A stretch of DNA of 64,000 nucleotides from UBA11865 sp963749825 (GTDB lineage: Bacteria > Chloroflexota > Anaerolineae > Promineifilales > Promineifilaceae). The DNA lies in assembly GCA_963749825.1 (NCBI GenBank), contig CAVVOI010000009.1:124001-188000 (forward strand), in the 5' to 3' direction. The position numbers were made by a program, and so were the translations under genes. Position 1 is the first letter of the stretch, and every line of letters begins with the position of its first letter. Below the pieces are notes generated by a model that was not told the DNA's origin, made no database searches, and worked only from the letters and a program-made list of their open reading frames with translations. Shown in pieces: positions 36,327 through 45,059 of this stretch.

Positions 36327-36941
36327 GTGTATCCAACGACGGAAGTTCGCTGGTTTCAGGCAGGAGAGATTCCCAATCGCGCCAGGGATTGGTTTAAGAA
36401 TTGTCCTGGTCCCGTAACAAAACAGTTGACTAGGATCGATTATTACCTGCCGCTATCCTTCACCAATGACATTGGGGTAAAAGTCCGAGAAGGCCAACTT
36501 GAAATAAAAATTTTACGCGAGGAGCTAGGCGTCGGTCGCTGGCACGAGCGCTTTGCAGGTCATTTGGAGTGCTGGCAAAAATGGGGTTTTAATGTTGAAG
36601 CAGCCAATGATCCTATCGGCCGGTCCGGGCAACCATATTCCGATTGGTTACCCGTTCAAAAAAGTCGCAGTTTGCGCCGGTACCGGCTTGATGAAGTTGG
36701 CCGGGTGATCCCAATAGCGACCGAGGTTGTCACACCGGGTAGCTGTGGCTTGGAATTGACAAGGATTCAGTCCTTAGGCCGGTTTTGGTGGAGTCTGGCT
36801 TTTGAGACTTTTGGCATCGGTAAAGATAGCCGTACTTCGCTGGAGTCGATTGCAGCTCAGCTTTTCGATATTGGCGAACCGCCTGCATTAGTCGAAGCTG
36901 ACTCCATGAGTTATCCCGGTTGGCTGAGCCATTTTGGCTGA
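36327..36941 (+). CDS. Uncharacterised protein, possibly CYTH-like
   Basis: 204 residues from a GTG start with no strong ribosome site. I do not recognise it with confidence. It is soluble, without signal peptide or membrane segment. An alternating pattern of charged beta strands (TEVRWFQAGEIP, RIDYYLPL, VKVREGQLEIKIL, CGLELTRIQS) recalls the CYTH triphosphate-tunnel fold, in which strands with Glu/Lys/Arg line a tunnel. The exact ExExK motif is not present. It sits between acyl-CoA ligase and flavin-reductase-like genes. Confidence 0.6.
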   Translation: MYPTTEVRWFQAGEIPNRARDWFKNCPGPVTKQLTRIDYYLPLSFTNDIGVKVREGQLEIKILREELGVGRWHERFAGHLECWQKWGFNVEAANDPIGRSGQPYSDWLPVQKSRSLRRYRLDEVGRVIPIATEVVTPGSCGLELTRIQSLGRFWWSLAFETFGIGKDSRTSLESIAAQLFDIGEPPALVEADSMSYPGWLSHFG

Positions 36942-37021
36942 GCCATCTAATGGGTTGAGATTGTCAGATCGACGTGTTAGGATACTGGGCTAAGGTAGTA
37001 ACAGCCAAAGGAGGCACACCT

Positions 37022-37540
37022 ATGTATCCGGCCAACACATCAAAGACTGCTCCTTTTGCCAGCAAACATTTTCCCCTTCACCTTGCATTGTTGACTGTCG
37101 GCGACAATATGATGCCCATGGGCTATTGGACCGTGGTTTCTAAAGAACCATTCCGGATTTTGATTTCCATGGGCGTAGGTAATCATAGCCTATCGTTGCT
37201 TAAGAAATACCGGGAAGCTGCGCTGCACTTCATGCCCTGGAGCCAGCGAGAAAAGGTGGTGAGAACGGGGTGGGTCAGCGGGCGAGATGCCAACAAGGCC
37301 GAGAAATTGGGTTTTTCTTTATGCCCGGCCGAACGATTGCAGCATACTCTGATCGTCGAGGGAGCTGATACTGTCTACGAGATGGTCGTTTATACGGAGT
37401 TGCCCGATCTGTCGACTGAATTTGTGCCCTACGTCTTGGATGTCATCTCTGTACATGGCAGCGCTCATCGGGAGCCGATCTTGTTTATGAGTCGCAAGGA
37501 TTTCGCTACCATTGGTGAAAAATGGCGATACCAAAAATAA
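37022..37540 (+). CDS. Flavin reductase-like FMN-binding protein
   Basis: 172 residues of the FMN-binding split-barrel (flavin reductase-like, DIM6/NTAB) type. Features include LALLTVGDNMMPMGYWTVVSKEPF, where the first strand and FMN-phosphate loop lie, a substrate strand RILISMGVGNHSLSLL, and a GFSLCPAERL turn. AAAGGAGG (37007-37014) is seven bases from ATG 37022. The open frame extends to 36974, but that start has no support. A short-chain flavin reductase or a protein-bound FMN role are both possible. It is convergent with the next gene, 27 bases away. Confidence 0.8.
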   Translation: MYPANTSKTAPFASKHFPLHLALLTVGDNMMPMGYWTVVSKEPFRILISMGVGNHSLSLLKKYREAALHFMPWSQREKVVRTGWVSGRDANKAEKLGFSLCPAERLQHTLIVEGADTVYEMVVYTELPDLSTEFVPYVLDVISVHGSAHREPILFMSRKDFATIGEKWRYQK

Positions 37541-37567
37541 AGATTCACTTGATTATTAAAATGGTAT

Positions 37568-38461
37568 CTATTTGGATATTGGCTTCTTCAAAAAAGCCAG
37601 GCGATATGTGCCGGTGCGCTGGAATCCGATAGCAGCATAAGCCTTTTGGGCGGGGAAATTGCTCTCCCCGGTGAACAAGATTGCTTTTGCTGCCGACTCG
37701 GCTTTTGCGTCAAGCAAAGATGCAGCGACAACGGCCCGAGCGAAACCGCGCCTTCGCAACTCAGGAGGCGTAAAGACTCCGCCTATTTGTACAATTCTGT
37801 AACCCGGTGAACTCTCGATGTCTGCATTGAAGCCACTAGTGGAGGCAGGTATTCCATCGACCTCAAGTATCCAGGTGTTGCCATTTTCTATGATACGTTT
37901 GACGCTGGCTCGACGATTTTGGTGCAAGGCAGGAGTAACAACTTTGCCTAATGTTTCTACATTCATGGCTACTAGCCATCGGGTCAATAACTCAAGATCG
38001 TCGCTTCCGGCACGACGCCAGCTAATATAAGGTTGATTAAGAATTTTAGGCACTATCAGGTCCTGGAGATCCAATGAATAGAGACCCTCAGCTTCATCAT
38101 GCCTCATTTCCGAGCTTGATATACCTAATATTCGTTTTGCTCGTATGACTTGATCGTCCGGACCGATAAATCCAACAAGCGGTAGCTTGGAGATTCTGAT
38201 CACTTCTGATATTAAGTTTTCCAAATGGTCCGGCGCCTGTATGCAAATATTGCCGTTCCAGTAGTGAGCGACGACACCAACCATTTGATCTCCATCAAAT
38301 GCAGCCACGTAAAACCCTTGAAGTCGTTGGCCTTCATAGACGAGACCTGCCTGCTGCATATTGCCATACAAGAACATCGATGATTCAAGCTGGGGTTGTA
38401 GAAAGCGTGCCAACGATAGTTCGTCACCACGAGTGAGTTTACGAATAGTCAAATTAGCCAA
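37568..38461 (-). CDS. Two-domain GNAT acetyltransferase
   Basis: 297 residues. The C-terminal half is a clear GNAT domain (IGGVFTPPELRRRGFARAVVAA, about 223-244; SNFPAQKAYAAIGFQRTGTYRL, about 265-286). The N-terminal half, starting LTIRKLTRGDELSLARFL, looks like a degenerate second GNAT fold without an acetyl-CoA loop. This layout is common in predicted acetyltransferases of unknown substrate. It is monocistronic and divergent from the glycosyltransferase gene. Confidence 0.85.
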   Translation of the reverse strand: MANLTIRKLTRGDELSLARFLQPQLESSMFLYGNMQQAGLVYEGQRLQGFYVAAFDGDQMVGVVAHYWNGNICIQAPDHLENLISEVIRISKLPLVGFIGPDDQVIRAKRILGISSSEMRHDEAEGLYSLDLQDLIVPKILNQPYISWRRAGSDDLELLTRWLVAMNVETLGKVVTPALHQNRRASVKRIIENGNTWILEVDGIPASTSGFNADIESSPGYRIVQIGGVFTPPELRRRGFARAVVAASLLDAKAESAAKAILFTGESNFPAQKAYAAIGFQRTGTYRLAFLKKPISK

Positions 38462-38662
38462 CAGAGTCTCTCCAGCATCATTATTCGTCTGTGTCTACTC
38501 AATTATTATACCCGCTGGTTAGCTAAAACTAGGAGTAGAACTCGTTGCTAGTTCGCCACCGGTAAATGATTAAGATTGGCTATTCGCTGTGTATCCTGGA
38601 CAATGGATGGTAGCGGCCGAGACACAACTAATTAAACTTGGTTGGCGGCCGAGGTCATGCCT

Positions 38663-41011
38663 ATGGACCGAAATCTACAGACCCATACGGAATTCAAACG
38701 GCTGAGTCGCTGGGAATGGTTGGGTTTAGTTGCCTGCCTGGCGATATTCTTAATCCAACCTGTTTTGAGCTCGCCTCAGAAGTCAGCATCTTTTGACGAA
38801 CAATATCATCTCGCGGCCGGTTATGCCTACCTGAAAACAGGCGATTTTAGACTTAGCCGGACGGTCGGTCACCCCCCATTAGCAAATTTATTAAACGCCA
38901 TCCCCTTGCTGTTGCTGGGAGATGTTGAACTACCATTGGACCATCCAGCCTGGCAAAATGGAGACTTTCAATGGTTCGCCGATACATTTCTATGGCAAGT
39001 TAATGAAAACCCACAGCAACTAATCAACTTATCGCGCTATGCCACTATCATCTTAGGGGTATTTACGGCGCTAATCTTATTCTTTTGGGCGCGCCAGCTT
39101 GCCGGACCCGCTGCTGGTTGGTTAGCGCTTCTGCTGGGTATTTTCGATCCCAACCTTCTGGCAAATGCCCGGCTGATTACGACCGATTTGGCGTTGGCCT
39201 GCTTTGTTTTGCTGGCGATATGGCGTCTGTGGGCCTGGTTACGGCGGCCGACATGGTTGAATTTACTCTTGACAGCCCTCGCGATTGGCCTGGCAATGGC
39301 GACGAAATATACGGCGTTACTTCTTTGGCCACTTATCCTGCCTATCCTATTTATTTATCCTGGTTTTTCCCGGAAACGGCTTGGTAGCTTCATCCTGATG
39401 GGGCTGGTGGGTTACGCTGTGGTCTGGGCAGTTTACGGCTTTGATATTGGACCGATTTCAGGCAGCGGCATATCTGTTCCCGTACTGGCTCCAGCTTATC
39501 CGGAATCGGTTTGGCAGACATTCAACTATATTAATAAACAGCCGGTGCCAGCATATATGTTGGGTCGTATATCGACTGATGGCTGGTGGACCTATTTTCC
39601 ATTGACGTTAGCTGTCAAGACACCCTTGCCTTTGTTGTTGTTAGCGGCAACGGGAATGCTATGCGGGTTCTATTATCGGGGATGGCGAAAGACCTCTGTC
39701 CTATGGCTGCCGCCATTAGCCTTCATGGTCTTGGCAATGCTCGGCCGATTCAATATTGGTTACCGGCATATCATCCAGGTCGTACCTTTTTTGATCATGA
39801 TGGCTAGCATTAGCGCTCAATTGCCCAGGTTGGTAAAGGAATGGCGAAAGACCGAGAAGAGAGGTATAGGCAGGTCTGATTATGGCCTTCTGACAACTGA
39901 ACGAACCAGGAGTCAACGATCCACTATACCGCCGGACGCCGTTTCTCTACTAACGATAGCTGGCCTGATCCTCCTGGTACTTTGGCTGACATTTACGACG
40001 CTTCGACTCTACCCTCATCACGAGGCCTATTTCAACGAGTTAGTCGGTGGTTCAAAAAATGGCGGTGAAATCCTGGTAGATTCTAACATCGACTGGGGTC
40101 AGGATTTGCCTGCTCTCAGACAACTCATGGATGACATGGATATCGAGGAGGTAAATCTCGCCTATTTTGGCACGGCTGTTCCGGAGGCTTATGGAGTGAG
40201 ATACAAGCCGGCGCCCGGTTTCATCCGTTTTACCGGTGGGCCGGAGATAAATGCCTTCAATCCCTATACGCCGGAACCAGGATGGTACGCAATCTCGGCA
40301 ACCAGTTTGCGCCTGGGATTGGTGCGCCAAAATTTCGATATTTACGAATACTTTGCTGCTCGTGATCCAATTGCCAAGGCCGGATACTCGATTAACCTCT
40401 ACAAGGTAACTTACCCTGAGACAATGCCCACTGAACCAAAGGTCGTAATCGGTAAGCCTGTAGCTGATATGGATCCAGAAGAGATCGGAATTAGGCCGGG
40501 GGAACGAGTCCTGGTGAAGTGGACCGAATCACCTCAAACCATGATACTGTCGCCGGCGCCGGCCGAGTTGCCGCCAGATGTAGAAGAGATGTCGCTTGAC
40601 TTTGAAGGTCACTTTACTTTAGTCGGCTACCGGCTGGACAAATCCAGCTATGAAGCAGGAGAAGCTATTGATTTAACGTTGTTCTGGCGAGTAGGTTCGA
40701 ATCGCGTGGAGACCCCAAGGCCTGCGATGGGTAATCCTCTGGCCTCATTTATCCATCTCACAGGATCAGATACCTCGGAAATTGTAGCTCAATACGATGG
40801 CTGGGGCGCGGCGCTTTCGACTCTGGAAACTGGTGATGTGGTGGTCCAGAATGTGTCTATCACAATTCCCGAGCAAGCGCCACCAGGACGATATGCTTTG
40901 GTCACCGGTCTGTACTCCCCTCAAACATCGCGGCGTCTGTCGACGACTTTGGATGGTGAGCTAACCGACGCCGTTCATTTAGCTGAACTATCGATCATTG
41001 GAATCGACTGA
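38663..41011 (+). CDS. Multipass glycosyltransferase with extracellular C-terminal domain
   Basis: 782-residue membrane protein of the PMT/ArnT-like GT-C class. After a first membrane segment (about 18-40) the outer loop has ASFDEQYHLAAGYAYLKTGD, where the acidic pair replaces the catalytic acidic motif of GT-C enzymes, then VGHPPLANLLNAIP. About nine further helices follow (to about 450). The last 330 residues are soluble and end in a beta-sandwich domain (about 640-780). I chose ATG 38663 because GAGG lies eight bases upstream; TTG 38642 and ATG 38657 are in frame. It probably moves sugars from a polyprenyl-phosphate donor onto an exported substrate. Confidence 0.85.
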   Translation: MDRNLQTHTEFKRLSRWEWLGLVACLAIFLIQPVLSSPQKSASFDEQYHLAAGYAYLKTGDFRLSRTVGHPPLANLLNAIPLLLLGDVELPLDHPAWQNGDFQWFADTFLWQVNENPQQLINLSRYATIILGVFTALILFFWARQLAGPAAGWLALLLGIFDPNLLANARLITTDLALACFVLLAIWRLWAWLRRPTWLNLLLTALAIGLAMATKYTALLLWPLILPILFIYPGFSRKRLGSFILMGLVGYAVVWAVYGFDIGPISGSGISVPVLAPAYPESVWQTFNYINKQPVPAYMLGRISTDGWWTYFPLTLAVKTPLPLLLLAATGMLCGFYYRGWRKTSVLWLPPLAFMVLAMLGRFNIGYRHIIQVVPFLIMMASISAQLPRLVKEWRKTEKRGIGRSDYGLLTTERTRSQRSTIPPDAVSLLTIAGLILLVLWLTFTTLRLYPHHEAYFNELVGGSKNGGEILVDSNIDWGQDLPALRQLMDDMDIEEVNLAYFGTAVPEAYGVRYKPAPGFIRFTGGPEINAFNPYTPEPGWYAISATSLRLGLVRQNFDIYEYFAARDPIAKAGYSINLYKVTYPETMPTEPKVVIGKPVADMDPEEIGIRPGERVLVKWTESPQTMILSPAPAELPPDVEEMSLDFEGHFTLVGYRLDKSSYEAGEAIDLTLFWRVGSNRVETPRPAMGNPLASFIHLTGSDTSEIVAQYDGWGAALSTLETGDVVVQNVSITIPEQAPPGRYALVTGLYSPQTSRRLSTTLDGELTDAVHLAELSIIGID

Positions 41012-41043
41012 GCATCCGTTCACGTCCAAGCGCTATTTTCCGC

Positions 41044-41805
41044 TCAAAAAAACTCTCTTATCAACTCCATGACGAGTTCCTCGGTCTGACCATCTTCATC
41101 CAATTCAGGATTCCATGTTGAGACAGAAATGGCCCGCAGATTTTCATTGTTTCTTAGTCGATGGAAAAGTTGTCGAACCGTTTCAGCGGAAGGTCCACCT
41201 GGGGCGGAATAGCTCATAGCTGGGGCTTCTTCTGGATTAATGATATCTGTATCGAAGTGTAAGTAAATGGGTCCTTTAGGCAACGCAGACTCAACCAAAG
41301 TATAGAAATCAGTTATATGGATAACACCCGAACTCTCCAGCATTGATCTTTCTCCGGGATCCAAATCGCGGGCATCAGACAGAATAACCTGATTTTCGGG
41401 TAAGTTTTTTAGCCCGACTCCTTCGACGATCGTTTGCTCCCCGCGGCCGACTATCATCGCCAAGGGCATACCACCCAGAAACCCGCTGGGCGTGGTTTCC
41501 CAGGTATTAAAATCACCATGCGCATCAAGCCACAGAAGAGTCGCCGCTACGCCTGCCTGCTGCAATCCTGCCAAAACGCCTATGCTCGTGCAGCAGTCAC
41601 CGGCGATGCTGATGGGGCGTCTGCCTTGCTTTAACGAATCCGAAACCATGCTCGCCAGGGGATGATAAAGAGAAATCATCCGCTCCTGCTTGGTACCTGG
41701 TTTAAGCGTGGGCTCGTTGATTTGGAAATCTGCTTCTTCAAGCGGCAACAAGCCGGGCGACTTAGAATCAAGAAAAAAAGGGGTCAAAATGATGTCGTTC
41801 TTCAC
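41044..41805 (-). CDS. Arginase/ureohydrolase-fold protein
   Basis: 253 residues from GTG 41805, which has GGAGA seven bases upstream; the open frame continues to 41865 without a ribosome site. Manganese-site motifs are LDAHGDFNT (about 113) and HFDTDIINPEEAP (about 203). The first metal motif, GGDH in arginase, is AGDCCTSIG, so the His is Cys; that form occurs in a subset of this superfamily. Arginase, agmatinase, formiminoglutamase and unrelated activities all occur on the fold, so the substrate is open. It is convergent with the glycosyltransferase gene and divergent from an unknown gene. Confidence 0.8.
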   Translation of the reverse strand: MKNDIILTPFFLDSKSPGLLPLEEADFQINEPTLKPGTKQERMISLYHPLASMVSDSLKQGRRPISIAGDCCTSIGVLAGLQQAGVAATLLWLDAHGDFNTWETTPSGFLGGMPLAMIVGRGEQTIVEGVGLKNLPENQVILSDARDLDPGERSMLESSGVIHITDFYTLVESALPKGPIYLHFDTDIINPEEAPAMSYSAPGGPSAETVRQLFHRLRNNENLRAISVSTWNPELDEDGQTEELVMELIREFF

Positions 41806-41969
41806 TGCGAATCTCCGTTTAAAATATCCGTGTGATGATGTTTTAAAAATTATGGTCAATGGCATGGTCGAGCCGGATTATAGGACAACCTTTGCTTAGC
41901 ATCAGCCAATAGTCCTTTGTACAATAGTATCATCGAGATTGCCTTAGCAAAGCACAAAATGTACAAAAA

Positions 41970-42758
41970 ATGAATAGCATCGCTTTAAATCGCGCCGAGT
42001 TACTTTGTCTCTTAGATTTGATGGGTATCAACGAGGTAGTTGTTGTTAAGGCGGAGCAACTGCGACCGGTCGAGGAATCTGAAGGCCGGGAGTTGTTGTT
42101 GAAAGGACTGCAGGGGCTTTCAAACCGGCAATTAGTCACCGCAATTGATGGTGGATACGAGATATCAGACGAGTTGCGCACTCCGGTCGCGACTTTGGCC
42201 AATACACAGGTCGTCATCGGGACTCATCGGGAGACGGCCGATGATCAGAAATCATGGTTTTGGCATTTTGTAACTCGAACCTCAATCGCCCAACTCATTT
42301 TAGATAAACCAGAAAACTATCGATTGGTTGCAGTCTCAAATCTGGAGACAGTCTTGGCAGATTTGGAAGCCGCTTTGCCACTGGTACCAGTTCCAGAAAC
42401 CATGGAGTATCGTGCTGATTTTCCCCAGGCGGACGCCGACGAAATATCATCATTGGTGGAAAAGTGGGATGAAGTGCCGGCTCTACAGATATTAGAAGCC
42501 GACGGTTTGAAAGCAGTTGAGGCAGCAGATTTATTTGACGATTTAGCTAATTTTGCATGGTGGGGCCGGGTCGATCTGATGGTTAACGGTGGTGTCAATA
42601 TCACGTCGCGGCACCGGGTCCACGTCATACAGGGACAAGAAAGATCTTGGGTGGCACACCAAGAGGTCGCCGATGTGAGCACACTTCACATTCATACGGC
42701 GAGAAGCGGTGATTTTGAGGAATTGCTAGAAAGATATTGGGACAATATTGGCGTTTAG
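41970..42758 (+). CDS. Uncharacterised 262-residue protein
   Basis: Not recognised. It is soluble and acidic, with a helical start (MNSIALNRAELLCLLDLMG) resembling a winged-helix dimer, a middle segment rich in Asp/Glu, and a beta-rich end (WGRVDLMVNGGVNITSRHRVHVIQG). The layout recalls EspG-like ESX secretion chaperones of Actinobacteria, but I see no ESX genes nearby, so that is only a fold-level suggestion. It is followed 12 bases later by a GNAT gene and the two are probably co-transcribed. Confidence 0.7.
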   Translation: MNSIALNRAELLCLLDLMGINEVVVVKAEQLRPVEESEGRELLLKGLQGLSNRQLVTAIDGGYEISDELRTPVATLANTQVVIGTHRETADDQKSWFWHFVTRTSIAQLILDKPENYRLVAVSNLETVLADLEAALPLVPVPETMEYRADFPQADADEISSLVEKWDEVPALQILEADGLKAVEAADLFDDLANFAWWGRVDLMVNGGVNITSRHRVHVIQGQERSWVAHQEVADVSTLHIHTARSGDFEELLERYWDNIGV

Positions 42759-42770
42759 AGTAGTGCTGGT

Positions 42771-43322
42771 ATGACAAACCAACCGAATATCGAAACGAAG
42801 AGGCTCCTCCTTCGTCCATTTGTGCTCGCAGATGCCCCTGAAGTGCAAAGATTGGCCGGCGAAAAGGCGATTGCCTCGACCACACTGGCCATGCCCCATC
42901 CTTATGAGGACGGCATGGCGGAAGCCTGGATTACTAGCCACAAAGGGCGTTTTGAGCGCAATGAGGAAGTAGTCTACGCTATTACGTTGTCGGATTCAGG
43001 ACAGCTAGTGGGAGCCATCGGCCTTGTTGTAACCGGGCAACATGACCGGGCTGAATTAGGTTATTGGGTTGGCAAGCCATTTTGGGGGAATGGGTACGCT
43101 ACCGAAGCCGGAAGAGCCATCATCAGGTTTGGGTTCGAGAGTATGAACTTGAACAGGATATATGCTTCGCATTTTATTCGGAATCCAGCGTCGGGCCGGG
43201 TGATGGAAAAGATTGGCATGAGATTTGAGGGTAGCTTTCGCCAACATGTTAAGAGATGGGATGTTTACGAAGATTTGCATTATCGTTCCATCTTGCGGCA
43301 AGAATTCTATCAAGAAGAATAG
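42771..43322 (+). CDS. RimJ/RimL-type GNAT acetyltransferase
   Basis: 183 residues matching the ribosomal-protein-alanine acetyltransferase group: ETKRLLLRPFVLADAPEV at the start, AELGYWVGKPFWGNGYATEAGRAIIRFGF by its key residues in the middle, and NPASGRVMEKIGMRFEG near the end. These modify N-terminal amines of proteins or, in other members, antibiotics and small molecules. It is downstream of the 262-residue unknown gene. Confidence 0.88.
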   Translation: MTNQPNIETKRLLLRPFVLADAPEVQRLAGEKAIASTTLAMPHPYEDGMAEAWITSHKGRFERNEEVVYAITLSDSGQLVGAIGLVVTGQHDRAELGYWVGKPFWGNGYATEAGRAIIRFGFESMNLNRIYASHFIRNPASGRVMEKIGMRFEGSFRQHVKRWDVYEDLHYRSILRQEFYQEE

Positions 43323-43471
43323 AACTGATTTTATTGATCGTCCTCACGATCTTGAGCTACATCATTTTCCTGGTACAAAGTTTATATATTTTCATTTGTG
43401 ATGACTTTTGTCGTGGCCAAACATGTCGATTATCACTAACTTTTCCTATGCCTTTATGGCATACTGAATTC

Positions 43472-43502
43472 TTGGTAATCGGTGTACCTTAATTCCTATA
43501 AT
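43472..43502 (+). promoter_or_regulatory. Candidate promoter of the CoA-binding gene
   Basis: Exact TATAAT at 43497-43502 with TTGGTA (4/6) 19 bases upstream at 43472-43477. The predicted start is about 20 bases before the ribosome site AGGAGGA. The remainder of 43323-43528 is AT-rich without other signals. Confidence 0.4.
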
Positions 43503-43528
43503 GATTAGGGCTATGTAGGAGGAATAGA

Positions 43529-44002
43529 ATGGCGACCTTAAAAGAAGCAGCCGAGGACTTTTTAGCTCAAAAAAGAATTGCGGTTGCCGGTGTATCACGA
43601 AAAGGGGATGTGGCCGCAAATGGTATCTATCGCAAGCTGCGAGATGCCGGTTATCAGGTTTATGCAACGAATCCCAATGCTTCGACAGTTGAGGGAGACC
43701 CATGCTATCCAGACTTGAAATCTATTCCGGATGGCGTGGATGGCGTGGTGATTGCCACTCATCCGGATATCACCGGGAATGTGGTGCAAGAATGCATTGA
43801 TCTTGGTATAAGCCGGATATGGCTTCACCGCTCATTTGGCCAGGGCAGCTATTCAGAAGAAGCCATCCAAGTCGCGCGGCAGAATAATGTGACCATTATT
43901 CCAGGCGGCTGCCCAATGATGTTCGTCGAACCGGTAGATTTTGGCCACAAATGTATACGTTGGTTTACAAGCATGACCGGAGCGACACCAAAGGAAGTGT
44001 GA
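43529..44002 (+). CDS. CoA-binding domain protein
   Basis: 157 residues forming a single Rossmann-type CoA_binding_2 domain: KRIAVAGVSRKGDVAANGIYRKL, YATNPNASTVEG, VDGVVIATHPDITGNVV and GISRIWLHRSFGQGSYS. It is the nucleotide-binding half of succinyl-CoA-synthetase-like proteins without the catalytic part. The cellular role of stand-alone members is not known. AGGAGGA before ATG and a terminator after the stop make it monocistronic. Confidence 0.88.
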   Translation: MATLKEAAEDFLAQKRIAVAGVSRKGDVAANGIYRKLRDAGYQVYATNPNASTVEGDPCYPDLKSIPDGVDGVVIATHPDITGNVVQECIDLGISRIWLHRSFGQGSYSEEAIQVARQNNVTIIPGGCPMMFVEPVDFGHKCIRWFTSMTGATPKEV

Positions 44003-44047
44003 CCGCTATCGAAAAAGTAGCTTTATCCAGTCAACTAAGGATATCTG

Positions 44048-44082
44048 GCCAGTCACATAAGCTTGTGGCTGGCTATTTTTTT
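44048..44082 (+). terminator. Intrinsic terminator after the CoA-binding gene
   Basis: GCCAGTCACA/TGTGGCTGGC stem (44048-44073, one G-U) with a 6-base loop, followed by TATTTTTTT. Confidence 0.88.
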
Positions 44083-44217
44083 AAGCCAGAACAGCGCTGA
44101 TAAATGATTGACGGCCAATTAGTGGGACTACATACAACCTAGAGCGACGCTATTACGTATTATTATTGTTGATAATGCGTCATGTGTTTTACCTTTCACT
44201 CGAGTTATCCTTAGATC

Positions 44218-44775
44218 ATGACACTTCTTCGCTCTACCATCAATCAAGCAAATGCGACCGATTACCGAACGTTCATAGGCCGGGCTGCTACGCTATTGTT
44301 TGTCCTACTAATCACTATCGGCATTCTACTCACGTGGGATGAAATCGGCCGGTTGGGCGCGTATGGATATCCGGCCGTGTTCCTGGTCAGCTTAATTAGC
44401 AATGCTGCTTTCTTATTACCTGCACCTGGGATCGCCATGGTCCTCGCTGCTGGTGGTGTGCTAGACCCAATAGCGGTTGGCGTCGTCGCCGGTCTGGGAG
44501 CTGCTTTAGGAGAGCTAACCGGTTATTTGGTAGGCCAGAGCGGTCAGCCCGTTTTTGAAGACAAACCGATCTATTTGCGCATAGAAAGCTTGATGAAGAA
44601 ATCCGGAGCCCTCGTAATATTCATTCTGGCGGCCGTGCCCAATCCGATTTTTGACATTGGCGGTCTCATGGCCGGTGCTTTGCGAATGCCAGTATGGCGA
44701 TTCCTGTTGGGAGCCTGGTTAGGAAAGAGTTTGCGCTTTGTCTTGCTAGCGGCATTAGGTTCAATGGCAGTCTGA
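44218..44775 (+). CDS. DedA/SNARE-associated (VTT-domain) membrane protein
   Basis: 185 residues with four to five membrane helices. The core matches the VTT domain: a proline-containing re-entrant loop LLPAPGIAMVLAAGG, the GELTGYLVGQSG helix start and the second re-entrant loop NPIFDIGGLMAGALRMPVWRFLLG. Family members move phospholipids or undecaprenyl phosphate across the membrane. No ribosome site is obvious, but the frame is clean and hydrophobicity is unambiguous. It stands alone between a terminator and the gpsA-like gene; the 284-base gap after it shows nothing clear. Confidence 0.85.
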   Translation: MTLLRSTINQANATDYRTFIGRAATLLFVLLITIGILLTWDEIGRLGAYGYPAVFLVSLISNAAFLLPAPGIAMVLAAGGVLDPIAVGVVAGLGAALGELTGYLVGQSGQPVFEDKPIYLRIESLMKKSGALVIFILAAVPNPIFDIGGLMAGALRMPVWRFLLGAWLGKSLRFVLLAALGSMAV

Positions 44776-45059
44776 TTAACCTGCCGCTCTAAGCTCCTAT
44801 AACCTTTTTTGTGTACCTAACTCCTAGTATATTGCTGCTTTTACTTCGGCTGCTGCATCTCGAAACACACCGCTTACCCCTCACAATCCCAAGAACCGGC
44901 AAATCTGCCATTTCTTAGCCATTGCAGGCGACTGGTATTCGATTGAAGGCTGTATCTTTGAGCTAAACCAGAGAAACCATGGATGCAAGGCAGTCAAGCT
45001 TGAGTTACCATTTGATTGTGCTAATGATGAATCAATAGGGAGACAGAGGAGACGCAAAT

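Noticed and set aside
36960..37021. Upstream extension of the flavin-reductase-like gene to 36974
   Set aside because: The strong AAAGGAGG at 37007-37014 would then lie inside the gene; ATG 37022 is the better start.
40685..40715. TTCGAATCGC stretch resembling a tRNA T-arm
   Set aside because: It lies inside the glycosyltransferase frame and no acceptor or anticodon stem can be formed around it.
43256..43492. 78-codon ORF with hydrophobic segment after the RimJ-like gene
   Set aside because: It overlaps the end of the GNAT gene by 67 bases and contains the candidate promoter of the next gene; no ribosome site.
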